Assembly (NCBI GenBank): GCA_943331345.2 | Contig: CALQLF020000015.1 | Location: 1 to 48,168 of the forward strand | Length of the DNA stretch: 48,168 nucleotides | Origin: Candidatus Planktophila lacus | GTDB lineage: Bacteria > Pseudomonadota > Gammaproteobacteria > Steroidobacterales > Steroidobacteraceae | Direction of reading: 5' to 3' | Shown: piece after piece, positions 17,515 to 25,275 of the stretch | Numbering within the stretch: position 1 is the first letter of the stretch | How the letters are laid out: every line of letters begins with the position of its first letter | Notes under the pieces: generated by a model | What the model saw: only the letters and a program-made list of their open reading frames with translations | What the model was told of the DNA's origin: nothing | The model's database searches: none | Position numbers and translations under genes: made by a program

Positions 17515-17587
17515 GGTCGACCTTGAGACGGGCAAGAAGTCGTATGCGCTGCGCAGCGGGTTCGAGTTCTGCGAATATCGCCGCTAA
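17504..17587 (+). other. Open 3' fragment after the toxin
   Basis: In another frame that crosses the toxin stop, 27 codons read GVHFKVDLETGKKSYALR and then SGFEFCEYRR before a TAA at 17585. No start codon or ribosome site precedes it convincingly. The composition looks protein-like rather than random, so it may be the C-terminal remnant of a gene displaced here. I do not recognise the family. Confidence 0.25.
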
Positions 17588-19044
17588 GGCGCCGCACCCG
17601 CCTTGATTGCACGCCCCGGAAACACGCCTTCGACGAATTTGCCGCCGTCGATAAGCAAAGTGCCGCCCACCAACACGTATTTCATGCCGACGCTCGGCTC
17701 GCGCGGCTTCTGGAAAGTAGCGCGGTCAACCACATTCGCGGCATCGAAGACGATGACATCCGCGTCGGCACCTTCCTGCATCCGCCCAAGGCGCCGGGCC
17801 TCAGGAGAAGCTTTCTCGAGGCGCTGTGCCGGCATCAAGCTCATCTTGCGCAAGGCATCCATCAACGTAAGGCTTCCGCGCTCTCGCACATAGCGCGCCA
17901 AAATCTTCGTATACGTGCCGGCGTTACGCGGATGGCCATCCTCGCCGTCACTGGCAATCATCACCAGCGGCTCGGTGATGACCTTATCTACCATCTCCTG
18001 CGTATTGCCGAACACGATCACCGGCAAGGGCTCGGGCGCAGCGTGCAGCTTCTCGAAACGTTCTTTGGTTAGCCGTTCGCCACTGTCCGGGAGCATGAGG
18101 GCGTCGTAGTCCACACCCAGCTTCTCGCGCCAACCCGGGTTGAACAGCGCGGAATTGATGGCCGTCATGCCAGCGATATAGGGGTAGGCCTCGGTAGTGA
18201 TATCCAGCCCACGCGCCCGTGCCCCGGCCACCATGGCGACGCACTCGAGGCCATCCTTCACGCAGCTGCTGTTGATGTGCACAATCTGCAACGCTGCGCC
18301 CGTGACAGCTGCCGCGCCGATGACTTCTTCGACCGCCTCGATGCTGGAGCCAGGCTCCAGCCGTCCGAAACTACGGACGTGGGTGAACACCGGCACATGC
18401 CGCGCTGCAGCCAGCCGAAAGGTACGAATGACCTCCTGTCGAGTCGCGCCAGGCGTGTACTGAATGCCCATGCCGACACCCAATGCACCGGCATCAAGTT
18501 CGCTGTCCAGCCGCTCCTCGAGCATGGCCATTTGCTCGGGCGTGGCCGCGGCATTCGTGGCCGGCCCGGCCGGGGCCACCAGGAACGGCTCCTTCAGCGC
18601 TAGGCCAAAGGCATGGGCACGGGCAGCCGGGTGGCTGGCCGTGGTGCCGTAGTTGATGAGCGATGTTCCCTGCTTGCGCGCAAGGAAGCCGGCTACATCG
18701 GGAACGCCAATCTCCATCTCAAGACCGGTGGTGACGCCATCGAAGGCCTTCAGGCGGCTGCTAGCATTGTCCTGTGCATGTTGATGTAGGTCGATGAAGC
18801 CCGGCGCGACGACCAGCCCTTTCACCTCAATGACGCGCTTGCCGCTCAATGGCTCGGTGGTGATGCGCGCGATGCGCCCGTTCAAAATCCCTACATTCCT
18901 TGGCGCATCGCGACCGGTTTCCGGGTCCATGACGCGCCCACCGACGAGCACCACATCGAAGGAGTCTGCCGCTGCCGGAAAGGCCGGCAACAGCAGGAGC
19001 ATTAACCACAACAGACGCATCTTGTTAGTCCCCTGGGTTGTCAT
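17584..19044 (-). CDS. Exported amidohydrolase, D-aminoacylase-like
   Basis: This 486-residue protein is an exported member of the amidohydrolase superfamily in the N-acyl-D-amino-acid deacylase group. The signal peptide (LLWLMLLLLPAFPAAA) ends near residue 27. Metal-site features are DLHQHAQ early, then THVRS and VHINSS in the middle, and ASDGEDGHPR late. The N- and C-terminal beta-sandwich parts (VVLVGGRVMDPETG and GADADVIVFD) are typical. Two starts are plausible, 19044 and 19020, each after an AGGGGA site. It is 11 bases after the S9 peptidase gene and probably cotranscribed, suggesting turnover of peptide fragments. The substrate is inferred only. Confidence 0.88.
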   Translation of the reverse strand: MTTQGTNKMRLLWLMLLLLPAFPAAADSFDVVLVGGRVMDPETGRDAPRNVGILNGRIARITTEPLSGKRVIEVKGLVVAPGFIDLHQHAQDNASSRLKAFDGVTTGLEMEIGVPDVAGFLARKQGTSLINYGTTASHPAARAHAFGLALKEPFLVAPAGPATNAAATPEQMAMLEERLDSELDAGALGVGMGIQYTPGATRQEVIRTFRLAAARHVPVFTHVRSFGRLEPGSSIEAVEEVIGAAAVTGAALQIVHINSSCVKDGLECVAMVAGARARGLDITTEAYPYIAGMTAINSALFNPGWREKLGVDYDALMLPDSGERLTKERFEKLHAAPEPLPVIVFGNTQEMVDKVITEPLVMIASDGEDGHPRNAGTYTKILARYVRERGSLTLMDALRKMSLMPAQRLEKASPEARRLGRMQEGADADVIVFDAANVVDRATFQKPREPSVGMKYVLVGGTLLIDGGKFVEGVFPGRAIKAGAAP

Positions 19045-19055
19045 CGTTCCATCCC

Positions 19056-21494
19056 CTAATGTTTCGCAGGCGCTGGTGGAAAGGCATATCCGGTTGGCGG
19101 CTCCACGCCCATGAGGTGGCGCACCAGAAAATCGAAGGCACGGCGCAAGGCATACGAGCGTGGCTCGAGTGTTCCATGACCGGCATTCGGCACGATCAAC
19201 AGGTCGAAATCGCGGTTGGCTTTGATGAGTGCGTCCGCCACTTGCAACGTATGGCTGGGCAGCACGTTGGAGTCCATGTCGCCGTGCAACAAGAAGAGCT
19301 TGCCCTTGATGTTCTCAGCGAACAGCCGATTGGCAGCAGCTGTGTAGTTGGTGCCGTCTTCTGGTCCATTGTAGGTTTCGCCCCAGACGGCGAGATAGCC
19401 GCGTTGATCATGGTTGCCGGCATCGGCAACACCGACCTTGAAGAAATCCGGGAAGGTTGCTAGCGCCTTGACAGTCGCATAGCCACCGCCGGAAGTACCG
19501 TAGATCCCCATGCGGTCGAGATTCATGTAGGGATAGCGGCGCGCCAGCTCGCGGATGACAGCCACGTGGTCGTCGAGATGGCCCGCCTGCCCCAGCCCGC
19601 CGTAGGACTCCTCGCGGAAGGCCTTGGTGCGGCCTTGCGAACCGCGTCCGTCCGTGGCGATGACGATAAAGCCAAGCTCGGCAATGGCCTGCGCGCTGTG
19701 GTAACTGAACACCTCTTGCAGTAGATCGGGCGAGGTACGGCGACTCTGTGGACCGGGATAGGGATTGTCGATGACCGGGTAGCGCTTGGCTGGGTCGAAG
19801 TCCGAAGGCCGGAAGATAATGCCGTAAAGAGAAGTTTTCCCATCCGCCGCCAGTGCGGAAAAGCGTTCCGGGGGCGTGAATCCGGAGGCGCGTAGACGCG
19901 AGATGTCGGCCTGTTCCACCTCGGCTACCAATCGCCCATCGGCACGTCGCAGGACGGTCTTCGATGGCAAGTCCGCACGCGTGTAGGTATCCAGGAAATA
20001 GCGGCCAGACGGCGAGAACCCGAACGAAGCGCCGGGGCGGTCGATGATCGAATCCTGCAGGGCTGCGACCGAGTGATCGGCTTCTTCCGGGGTGAGCCGG
20101 CTGACTTCGCCGTCGGCAAGCCGAATACGGTAGAGGTTGCGATAGTAAGGGTCGATGCCGGGACCGGGGTCGCGAGTAGCAGCGACGAAGACCGCCCCGG
20201 CCTCCTCGTCCACACGCAACAAGCTGCGGACAGTCAAGGGACCTTGGGTGAGTGGTCGCTTGAGCTTCCCGGTTACGCCATCGTAAAGGTAAAGATGCCC
20301 GTACCCATCGCGCTCCGAAAACCACAGGACATCCGCATTCTTCAGGACATGCACCATGGGACGCTGGCCAAGGTCCGCTGACTCGACGAACGTCTTGCCG
20401 GCCTCGGCGATCAGTTCACGCGCGCGGCCGGTGGCCGCGTCAACAAGTTGCAAGCTCATCGCCTTGGAAAACCGGCTGCGGGCAATCAGGTAGACGGCTT
20501 TGCTATCCGCCGACCACCACGCATCGCGGGACTCCACCGGCGTGAAGAATGTCGTGGGCAACGCCGGGATGTCCACGGCATGTCCAGTGCGGGAGGCAAC
20601 ATCGAACACCCACGGTTGTGCCGTTGCAACTGCTGGGTCATTGGGCATCGCGAAGCGCCAAGTACTGGCGAGCGGGCGCGAAGAGCCATCGGTCGGTGTC
20701 GATTGCACCAGCGTAATTTCACGCAGTTCACGCTCGTCGAGCCGATGCGATAGGAGATACCTCGAATCGGGGGACCAGAGCACCACGGGCGGCGCCGGCG
20801 GACCGGGCGGGCCATCAATCGGTTTGCCATCTTTTACCGCGAGCGCCCTGGCAGCGGCGCCCGTCATCAACACACCGCGGGTGGACTCGAGCGTACCTGC
20901 ATAGCGGTAGTGCGGAGCGGCGTCGGTGGTCAGCGCGAAGCGCGTCTTCCCATCGGCGGAACGAATCCACAGGTTGCCATCCTCCAGGAAGGCCAGCCAT
21001 TGGCCATCAGGCGAGAGCACGGCAAGTGGGTCGCCCTGGTTTGCCGGCACTTCCCGGCAATCGGGCTTGCGAATGGAACAAGTGTAAGTTTTGCCATCCA
21101 TCGGAAAGCTGATGGCATCGGGAGGCGATTCTTCGTAATCCGCGAAGGGCAGCCGCGCAGGTTCAATTGCCTTGCTTTCTACCTTGCTCAATCCGGCGGC
21201 AACCACGGCGTGGTCGAATGCCGGGCGACGACGCCCCGTGGCAGCCATTACCTCCACAAACTCGACGCGACCGTCCCCGAGTTCTTTGCGGTAGGTGAAT
21301 CGTTCACTGCCACTAGTGCGCCAGTGCGGCACGAAAGCGGCATTCAGCACGAGTTGGTCACGGTTGTCCGGGAAGAACCGGCTGGCCCGGTCGTAGCGGG
21401 CGGCATCGATAGATTCAGCCGCAAAAGCCGACCCGACGTAGAAGAGTGAAACGGCGAGCGCAACGAAGATGGCGCGGATGGTCAACTTAGGCAT
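19056..21494 (-). CDS. Exported S9 (DPP-IV-like) prolyl peptidase
   Basis: Peptidases of this family cleave short peptides after proline or alanine. The 812-residue product has a signal peptide ending near FYVGSAFAAE. An N-terminal seven-to-eight-blade beta-propeller (for example VLSPDGQWLAFLEDGNLWI and FGFSPSGRYFLDTYTR) limits access to the alpha/beta-hydrolase domain. The catalytic triad is Ser668 in GTSGGGYA, Asp741 in HGDMDSNV and His773 in NAGHGTLE. Location is probably periplasmic. It precedes the D-aminoacylase-like gene and follows another exported amidohydrolase gene, all on the minus strand. Confidence 0.93.
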   Translation of the reverse strand: MPKLTIRAIFVALAVSLFYVGSAFAAESIDAARYDRASRFFPDNRDQLVLNAAFVPHWRTSGSERFTYRKELGDGRVEFVEVMAATGRRRPAFDHAVVAAGLSKVESKAIEPARLPFADYEESPPDAISFPMDGKTYTCSIRKPDCREVPANQGDPLAVLSPDGQWLAFLEDGNLWIRSADGKTRFALTTDAAPHYRYAGTLESTRGVLMTGAAARALAVKDGKPIDGPPGPPAPPVVLWSPDSRYLLSHRLDERELREITLVQSTPTDGSSRPLASTWRFAMPNDPAVATAQPWVFDVASRTGHAVDIPALPTTFFTPVESRDAWWSADSKAVYLIARSRFSKAMSLQLVDAATGRARELIAEAGKTFVESADLGQRPMVHVLKNADVLWFSERDGYGHLYLYDGVTGKLKRPLTQGPLTVRSLLRVDEEAGAVFVAATRDPGPGIDPYYRNLYRIRLADGEVSRLTPEEADHSVAALQDSIIDRPGASFGFSPSGRYFLDTYTRADLPSKTVLRRADGRLVAEVEQADISRLRASGFTPPERFSALAADGKTSLYGIIFRPSDFDPAKRYPVIDNPYPGPQSRRTSPDLLQEVFSYHSAQAIAELGFIVIATDGRGSQGRTKAFREESYGGLGQAGHLDDHVAVIRELARRYPYMNLDRMGIYGTSGGGYATVKALATFPDFFKVGVADAGNHDQRGYLAVWGETYNGPEDGTNYTAAANRLFAENIKGKLFLLHGDMDSNVLPSHTLQVADALIKANRDFDLLIVPNAGHGTLEPRSYALRRAFDFLVRHLMGVEPPTGYAFPPAPAKH

Positions 21495-21530
21495 AGCGGC
21501 AACCTGTGTTGATGAAGCGGCAATTTGACG

Positions 21531-21542
21531 GGGCTTTCGCCC
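21531..21542 (-). terminator. Small GAAA-loop hairpin between two exported hydrolase genes
   Basis: GGGC-GAAA-GCCC on the minus strand lies five bases after the amidohydrolase stop and 37 bp before the S9 peptidase start. The stem is four bases with a stable GNRA loop. No T-run follows, so it may protect the mRNA 3' end rather than terminate. Confidence 0.35.
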
Positions 21543-21546
21543 ATCA

Positions 21547-22992
21547 TCACTTGGCGATTGATTGCGTGTTCAGTGCAGGAAAGTTAGAGAGCGGTGCTTT
21601 CTCTTCTACATGACGCGGAATGTCGAGCCGCCCGTTGCGGACAACCACACGACCATTAACGATGACGTGATCGAGTTTGCGCAGGTCTTCAATACTCTCA
21701 TCCGGTCGCCCGTCGACGACGATCAAGTCTGCGAGTTTTCCGGCTTCCAGCGTGCCGAGCCTATCTGCCATGCCGAGTATTTCGGCGTTGGTCCTAGTGG
21801 CGGCGATGAGTGCCTGTGCGGGGGTCTTGCCGAGCGACTCGTAGTTGCGAAGTTCCTGCAGGTACGGCTCGGGCAGGAAGCGGTACCAACCGACCACGAG
21901 GTCCGTACCGATGCCGATCTTGATGCCCGCGGCGTCCATCTTCTTTGCCATCGCCAGATTCACGGCGTCCGTCTCCGTGAAGCGCCGCGAAGTGGAGAAA
22001 TGGTAGCCACCGCCGGCATTGATGTACTGGTAAGGCACCAGCGTCATGTCGGAACAAACATTCATCTTCGCCATCAGCCGGAGGGTCTGGTCGGAACGCG
22101 GGAGCGGGTGTTCGACGCAGTCGACGCCGGCTTCGACCGCCATCTGCGTGTAAATGGTCTCGGAGTCGACGGTGACCCGGAGGCCGAGGGCATGCGCCTC
22201 ATCGACCGCCGCGCGTACCTCCTCGCTGGAGAAATGGCTGCCGAGCTTGATGAGATCCGCCCCACGCTTGAACTGGACCCGTACGGCGTTACGGAAGCCA
22301 TCCGCACCGCTGGCTTCGTAGACGGCACCATCCGGATACGACGGCGCGGTGCGCATCGCTTCGCCCTCCGTTCCGTGTCCACCCACCGCAGTAATCAGTG
22401 AACCGGCAGCGAACACGCGCGGGCCGGGGATCCGTCCGCTTGCAACCCATTGCTTCAGGAGGAACGGCGCCGCGCCGTGCGAAGCCACGTCACGGACGGA
22501 CGTCACGCCACTTTCGACGAAGTAGCGTAGCCGCTCCTGTCCGCGAAGCGCAGCACCCGCCTGGCTTTCGTCGCTGGTGGCTGCAGGCAGCCCGAACTGT
22601 TCGACGTAAGTGAGGTGGGTATGCAGGTCGATGAGGCCCGGCATCACCGTCCGTCCGGCGACATCAATCACTTGGGCATCGGCCGGTGCGGCGAGTTCAG
22701 CCTCGCTGGCGCCAATCCGCAGAACGTGGCTGCCCGAGATCAAGAGCGCCGCCGGGCGTGCAGGCGCACCGGTACCGTCGAAGAGCCGTGCGTTGCGGAT
22801 GACGATGGACCCTGCGGGTTCGTTGAACCCCTTGGGCACCGGAACCCTTCTCGGGTCGTCGCTGGTCGCTGTTACCGAGCTATCTATCCACGCTGCCCGG
22901 TCTACAGGCGGTTCGGCCGCCACGGCAGTGACGATACCCAACCCGAGCAATATCCCGGAGAAAAGTCGGTTGAAGATTCGTGTATGCGGCAT
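21547..22992 (-). CDS. Exported amidohydrolase, imidazolonepropionase-like, altered metal site
   Basis: This 481-residue exported protein belongs to the imidazolonepropionase/prolidase-like amidohydrolases. ATG at 22992 is chosen because AGGAG lies seven bases upstream; a GTG 24 bases earlier lacks this. A signal peptide ends near VTAVAAEP. The early HxH is His124-Thr-His126 (DLHTHL), the probable carboxylated Lys is in ADLIKLGSHF, a later His is in CVEHPL and the last Asp in GIGTDLVVG. Where the family usually has a His after the Lys strand, this protein reads RVTVDSET, so one metal ligand seems replaced by Asp. The substrate is unknown. Confidence 0.87.
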   Translation of the reverse strand: MPHTRIFNRLFSGILLGLGIVTAVAAEPPVDRAAWIDSSVTATSDDPRRVPVPKGFNEPAGSIVIRNARLFDGTGAPARPAALLISGSHVLRIGASEAELAAPADAQVIDVAGRTVMPGLIDLHTHLTYVEQFGLPAATSDESQAGAALRGQERLRYFVESGVTSVRDVASHGAAPFLLKQWVASGRIPGPRVFAAGSLITAVGGHGTEGEAMRTAPSYPDGAVYEASGADGFRNAVRVQFKRGADLIKLGSHFSSEEVRAAVDEAHALGLRVTVDSETIYTQMAVEAGVDCVEHPLPRSDQTLRLMAKMNVCSDMTLVPYQYINAGGGYHFSTSRRFTETDAVNLAMAKKMDAAGIKIGIGTDLVVGWYRFLPEPYLQELRNYESLGKTPAQALIAATRTNAEILGMADRLGTLEAGKLADLIVVDGRPDESIEDLRKLDHVIVNGRVVVRNGRLDIPRHVEEKAPLSNFPALNTQSIAK

Positions 22993-23057
22993 GCCAGCGC
23001 TCCTGATGGTCGGCACTCTGCGCCGCGTTCGCGACGGGTGCTAACTCAGTGGTGAAT

Positions 23058-23091
23058 TTTCTTTATTGTAAACATATTTCTTTAATGTAAA
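23058..23091. promoter_or_regulatory. Tandem 15-base repeats upstream of the amidohydrolase
   Basis: TTTCTTTATTGTAAA at 23058-23072 and TTTCTTTAATGTAAA at 23077-23091 match at 14 of 15 positions with a 19-base period. They lie 65-100 bp before the amidohydrolase start in an AT-rich gap. The minus strand of the repeat contains TTTACA, a -35-like element. They may be paired operator half-sites for an unknown regulator. Confidence 0.5.
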
Positions 23092-23099
23092 GCACCTGC

Positions 23100-24230
23100 T
23101 CAGGAGGCCTTTGCTCGCGTGACGCGCCACAACCCGAGCGTGAGCAAGGGCACGACGTAGATCGCGAGGAAAGACCACGCGAGAAAACGGTAGCCTTTGG
23201 CAATGAGTTCAACAATCCCGAACCGGTCGGCCAAAAACACTGCACAGCTTAATAAAACCAGAGAAACGCCGGCTCGTTGCAGCGTGGACATGACCTTGCC
23301 GCGATCCTGAATGACCCCCGCCACGCGCTCGATGAAAGCGTTGACAGTGCCCGTACCGCTTTCGAGCAGGGCAGCAAAGATCATGATCTGGAAGGCCATG
23401 TGCAGCACGGGAATACCCAACTTCCCAAGCAGATAATCGGATGGCAAGGACGCCCCGGCGGCCTCGGGCCACGCCACCATGCAGATAAAGAACAACAGCG
23501 CGGGGATCATTGCCATAGGTCCGGCAAGCAAACCCGCCACGATCGCGTCACGGTCGGATTGCAGGTGACGTGTCACCGGCAAAATCATGATTGCGCCAAC
23601 GATGTTGTAAGCCGCGTAGGTGACTCCTAGGACAACCCAGTCGGGGCCAACCGTAGGATTGGCGAAAGCCACGTCGATGCGGTCACCGAAGTAAACCAAC
23701 GCCAGCACCACGAACAGGGCATAGACGCTGTACAGCAGCAGGGAAACCCACTTGAACAAAGCCTCGACCGAGTCGTTGCCCAAAGCCGTAAACAGGGCAA
23801 TGCCAGCTACCAGCAAGAGCGTGCCGACCAGCGGCGGCAATCCCGTCAGCGATTGAATAATCTTTCCAGCAGCCGCCCCGAATACTGCCAACACGATGAC
23901 CAGCATCAGAATGAAGGCAAGTTCATAAAGAAACCAGAACGGCCCGAGCAACTTACGGAAGAAATGTCGATAATCCAGCGCGCCGACCTGACGCGCAAAG
24001 ACGAACGTCACTGCAGCGACCAGGCTCCATATCAGCATGGCAAGTACCATGCTGAGCACACCGCCCCATGCGCCGCTCGGCATGAAGAACTCCGCCAATT
24101 CGCGACCCGTGGCATAGCCACCGCCAATGACGGCCGCCTTGAACGCGAACCCCGGCAGGATGTAGCGCTGATACCAACTCGACGGGGCAGCGCCTAATTG
24201 AGACATGCGGGCACCCATTGTCCGCCGCAC
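23100..24230 (-). CDS. YkvI-like polytopic membrane protein
   Basis: The 376-residue product has about ten hydrophobic helices and begins with a glycine-rich first helix region (FAFKAAVIGGGYATGRELAEFF) typical of the YkvI family, distant relatives of APC/NSS-type transporters. Sodium or amino-acid symport is suspected for the family but unproven. The frame opens at GTG 24230; ATG at 24218 and ATG at 24206 are also possible, and no good ribosome site decides. It lies between the exported hydrolases and the MaoC gene, all on one strand. It might import the products of the peptidases. Confidence 0.83.
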   Translation of the reverse strand: MRRTMGARMSQLGAAPSSWYQRYILPGFAFKAAVIGGGYATGRELAEFFMPSGAWGGVLSMVLAMLIWSLVAAVTFVFARQVGALDYRHFFRKLLGPFWFLYELAFILMLVIVLAVFGAAAGKIIQSLTGLPPLVGTLLLVAGIALFTALGNDSVEALFKWVSLLLYSVYALFVVLALVYFGDRIDVAFANPTVGPDWVVLGVTYAAYNIVGAIMILPVTRHLQSDRDAIVAGLLAGPMAMIPALLFFICMVAWPEAAGASLPSDYLLGKLGIPVLHMAFQIMIFAALLESGTGTVNAFIERVAGVIQDRGKVMSTLQRAGVSLVLLSCAVFLADRFGIVELIAKGYRFLAWSFLAIYVVPLLTLGLWRVTRAKAS

Positions 24231-24287
24231 TCGATGCAGATCATGTCTGGGTTGCCCGTGGATCGACGCCGAATAGACATTTTTCTA

Positions 24288-24312
24288 AATCCGAAAATTT
24301 CTTAATCGGATT
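24288..24312. promoter_or_regulatory. Inverted repeat upstream of the YkvI-like gene
   Basis: AATCCGA (24288-24294) and TCGGATT (24306-24312) form a perfect seven-base inverted repeat around 11 bases of AT-rich DNA. It lies 58-100 bp before the YkvI-like start and just after the MaoC stop. No T-run follows on the minus strand, so an operator is more likely than a terminator. Confidence 0.4.
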
Positions 24313-24330
24313 AATAGAACCTATTCAGCT

Positions 24331-25203
24331 CTATGTCAACGCCCGCGCCAACCCATTGTTGAGCACCACGGCACCACGAGCGTCCACGTGAGCGCGCAGG
24401 CGCCACTCACCGCCGCCTTGGTGCCAGCATTCGAATCGGAGTGTTTCGCCCGGATAGACGGGCGCGGTGAAACGCACCGCAATCTCTTGCAGTTGCTCGG
24501 CATGCACAGCGCCAGCCGCCTTCAGGAGTGCGCGTGCCGCAACACCATAGGTACACAATCCATGAAGGATGGGGCGTTCAAAGCCAGCCGCCTTGGCTAC
24601 CGCGGGGTCGGCATGCAGCGGATTGTAGTCGCCGCTCAGGCGGTAGATGAGCGCCTGGCCGGGCAGCGTCGCCAACGACAGTTCCACATCAGGTGCGCGC
24701 TCCGGAACCGGGGGTAATGATGCCGGGCCGGGGTCGCTAGGTGAACCGTTAGCACTGAAGCCACCATCGGCCCGCAGAAAATACGTCTGGCGGCATTCGG
24801 CCAAAAGCTCGTCGTAGCCTTGTTCCCGTAGCTCGCGAACCACCACCAAAATAGCGCCCTTGCCAGCACCCTTGTCGGTGACCGAAACCACGCGGTTAGT
24901 CGCGACGACTATCGTTGCCGCCGGCAAAGGCTTGAGAATTTTTACTGCTTGTTCGCCGTGAACCAGCTTGGAATAGTCGATGCCGCTGCGGGGGTCGCGC
25001 ATCCAAGGTCCCGGCGAACCCAACACGGCAGCCATCGTAGGGACGACTTGCAGCCGGTCCTCATAGACGAAGGCGAGTTCCGCCTCATTCAGTGGGTCTG
25101 TACCTATGCCCAGCCCCAGCGCATAGAGCATAGTGTCCCGGATGCCGTAGGACTGCACAACCGCCGGGAACGACCAGTTTTTGACGCATTGGTAATCGAG
25201 CAT
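24331..25203 (-). CDS. MaoC-type (R)-specific enoyl-CoA hydratase
   Basis: This 290-residue protein has two hot-dog repeats like the hydratase-2 part of peroxisomal MFE-2. It probably adds water to a trans-2-enoyl-CoA to give the (3R)-hydroxyacyl-CoA. The C-terminal repeat has the hydratase-2 motif YRLSGDYNPLHADP with catalytic Asp192 and His197, followed by GFERPILHGLCTYG. ATG at 25203 (MLDYQCVKNW) fits family N-termini. It is the only cytoplasmic CoA enzyme of the first TonB module and supports a CoA-linked fate for the imported compound. Confidence 0.92.
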   Translation of the reverse strand: MLDYQCVKNWSFPAVVQSYGIRDTMLYALGLGIGTDPLNEAELAFVYEDRLQVVPTMAAVLGSPGPWMRDPRSGIDYSKLVHGEQAVKILKPLPAATIVVATNRVVSVTDKGAGKGAILVVVRELREQGYDELLAECRQTYFLRADGGFSANGSPSDPGPASLPPVPERAPDVELSLATLPGQALIYRLSGDYNPLHADPAVAKAAGFERPILHGLCTYGVAARALLKAAGAVHAEQLQEIAVRFTAPVYPGETLRFECWHQGGGEWRLRAHVDARGAVVLNNGLARALT

Positions 25204-25275
25204 GGTTGCGCCTATCCAGGGAACCGCCACGGCGCTGCCACGCAACCGAGCGTGGCAGCGGCAATGTTCAACCGT

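Noticed and set aside
24270-24300. A fourth copy of the shared promoter element upstream of the YkvI-like gene
   Set aside because: TTTAGA and ATGTC occur on the minus strand, but the spacing differs and the ATGTTRGAC core is absent.
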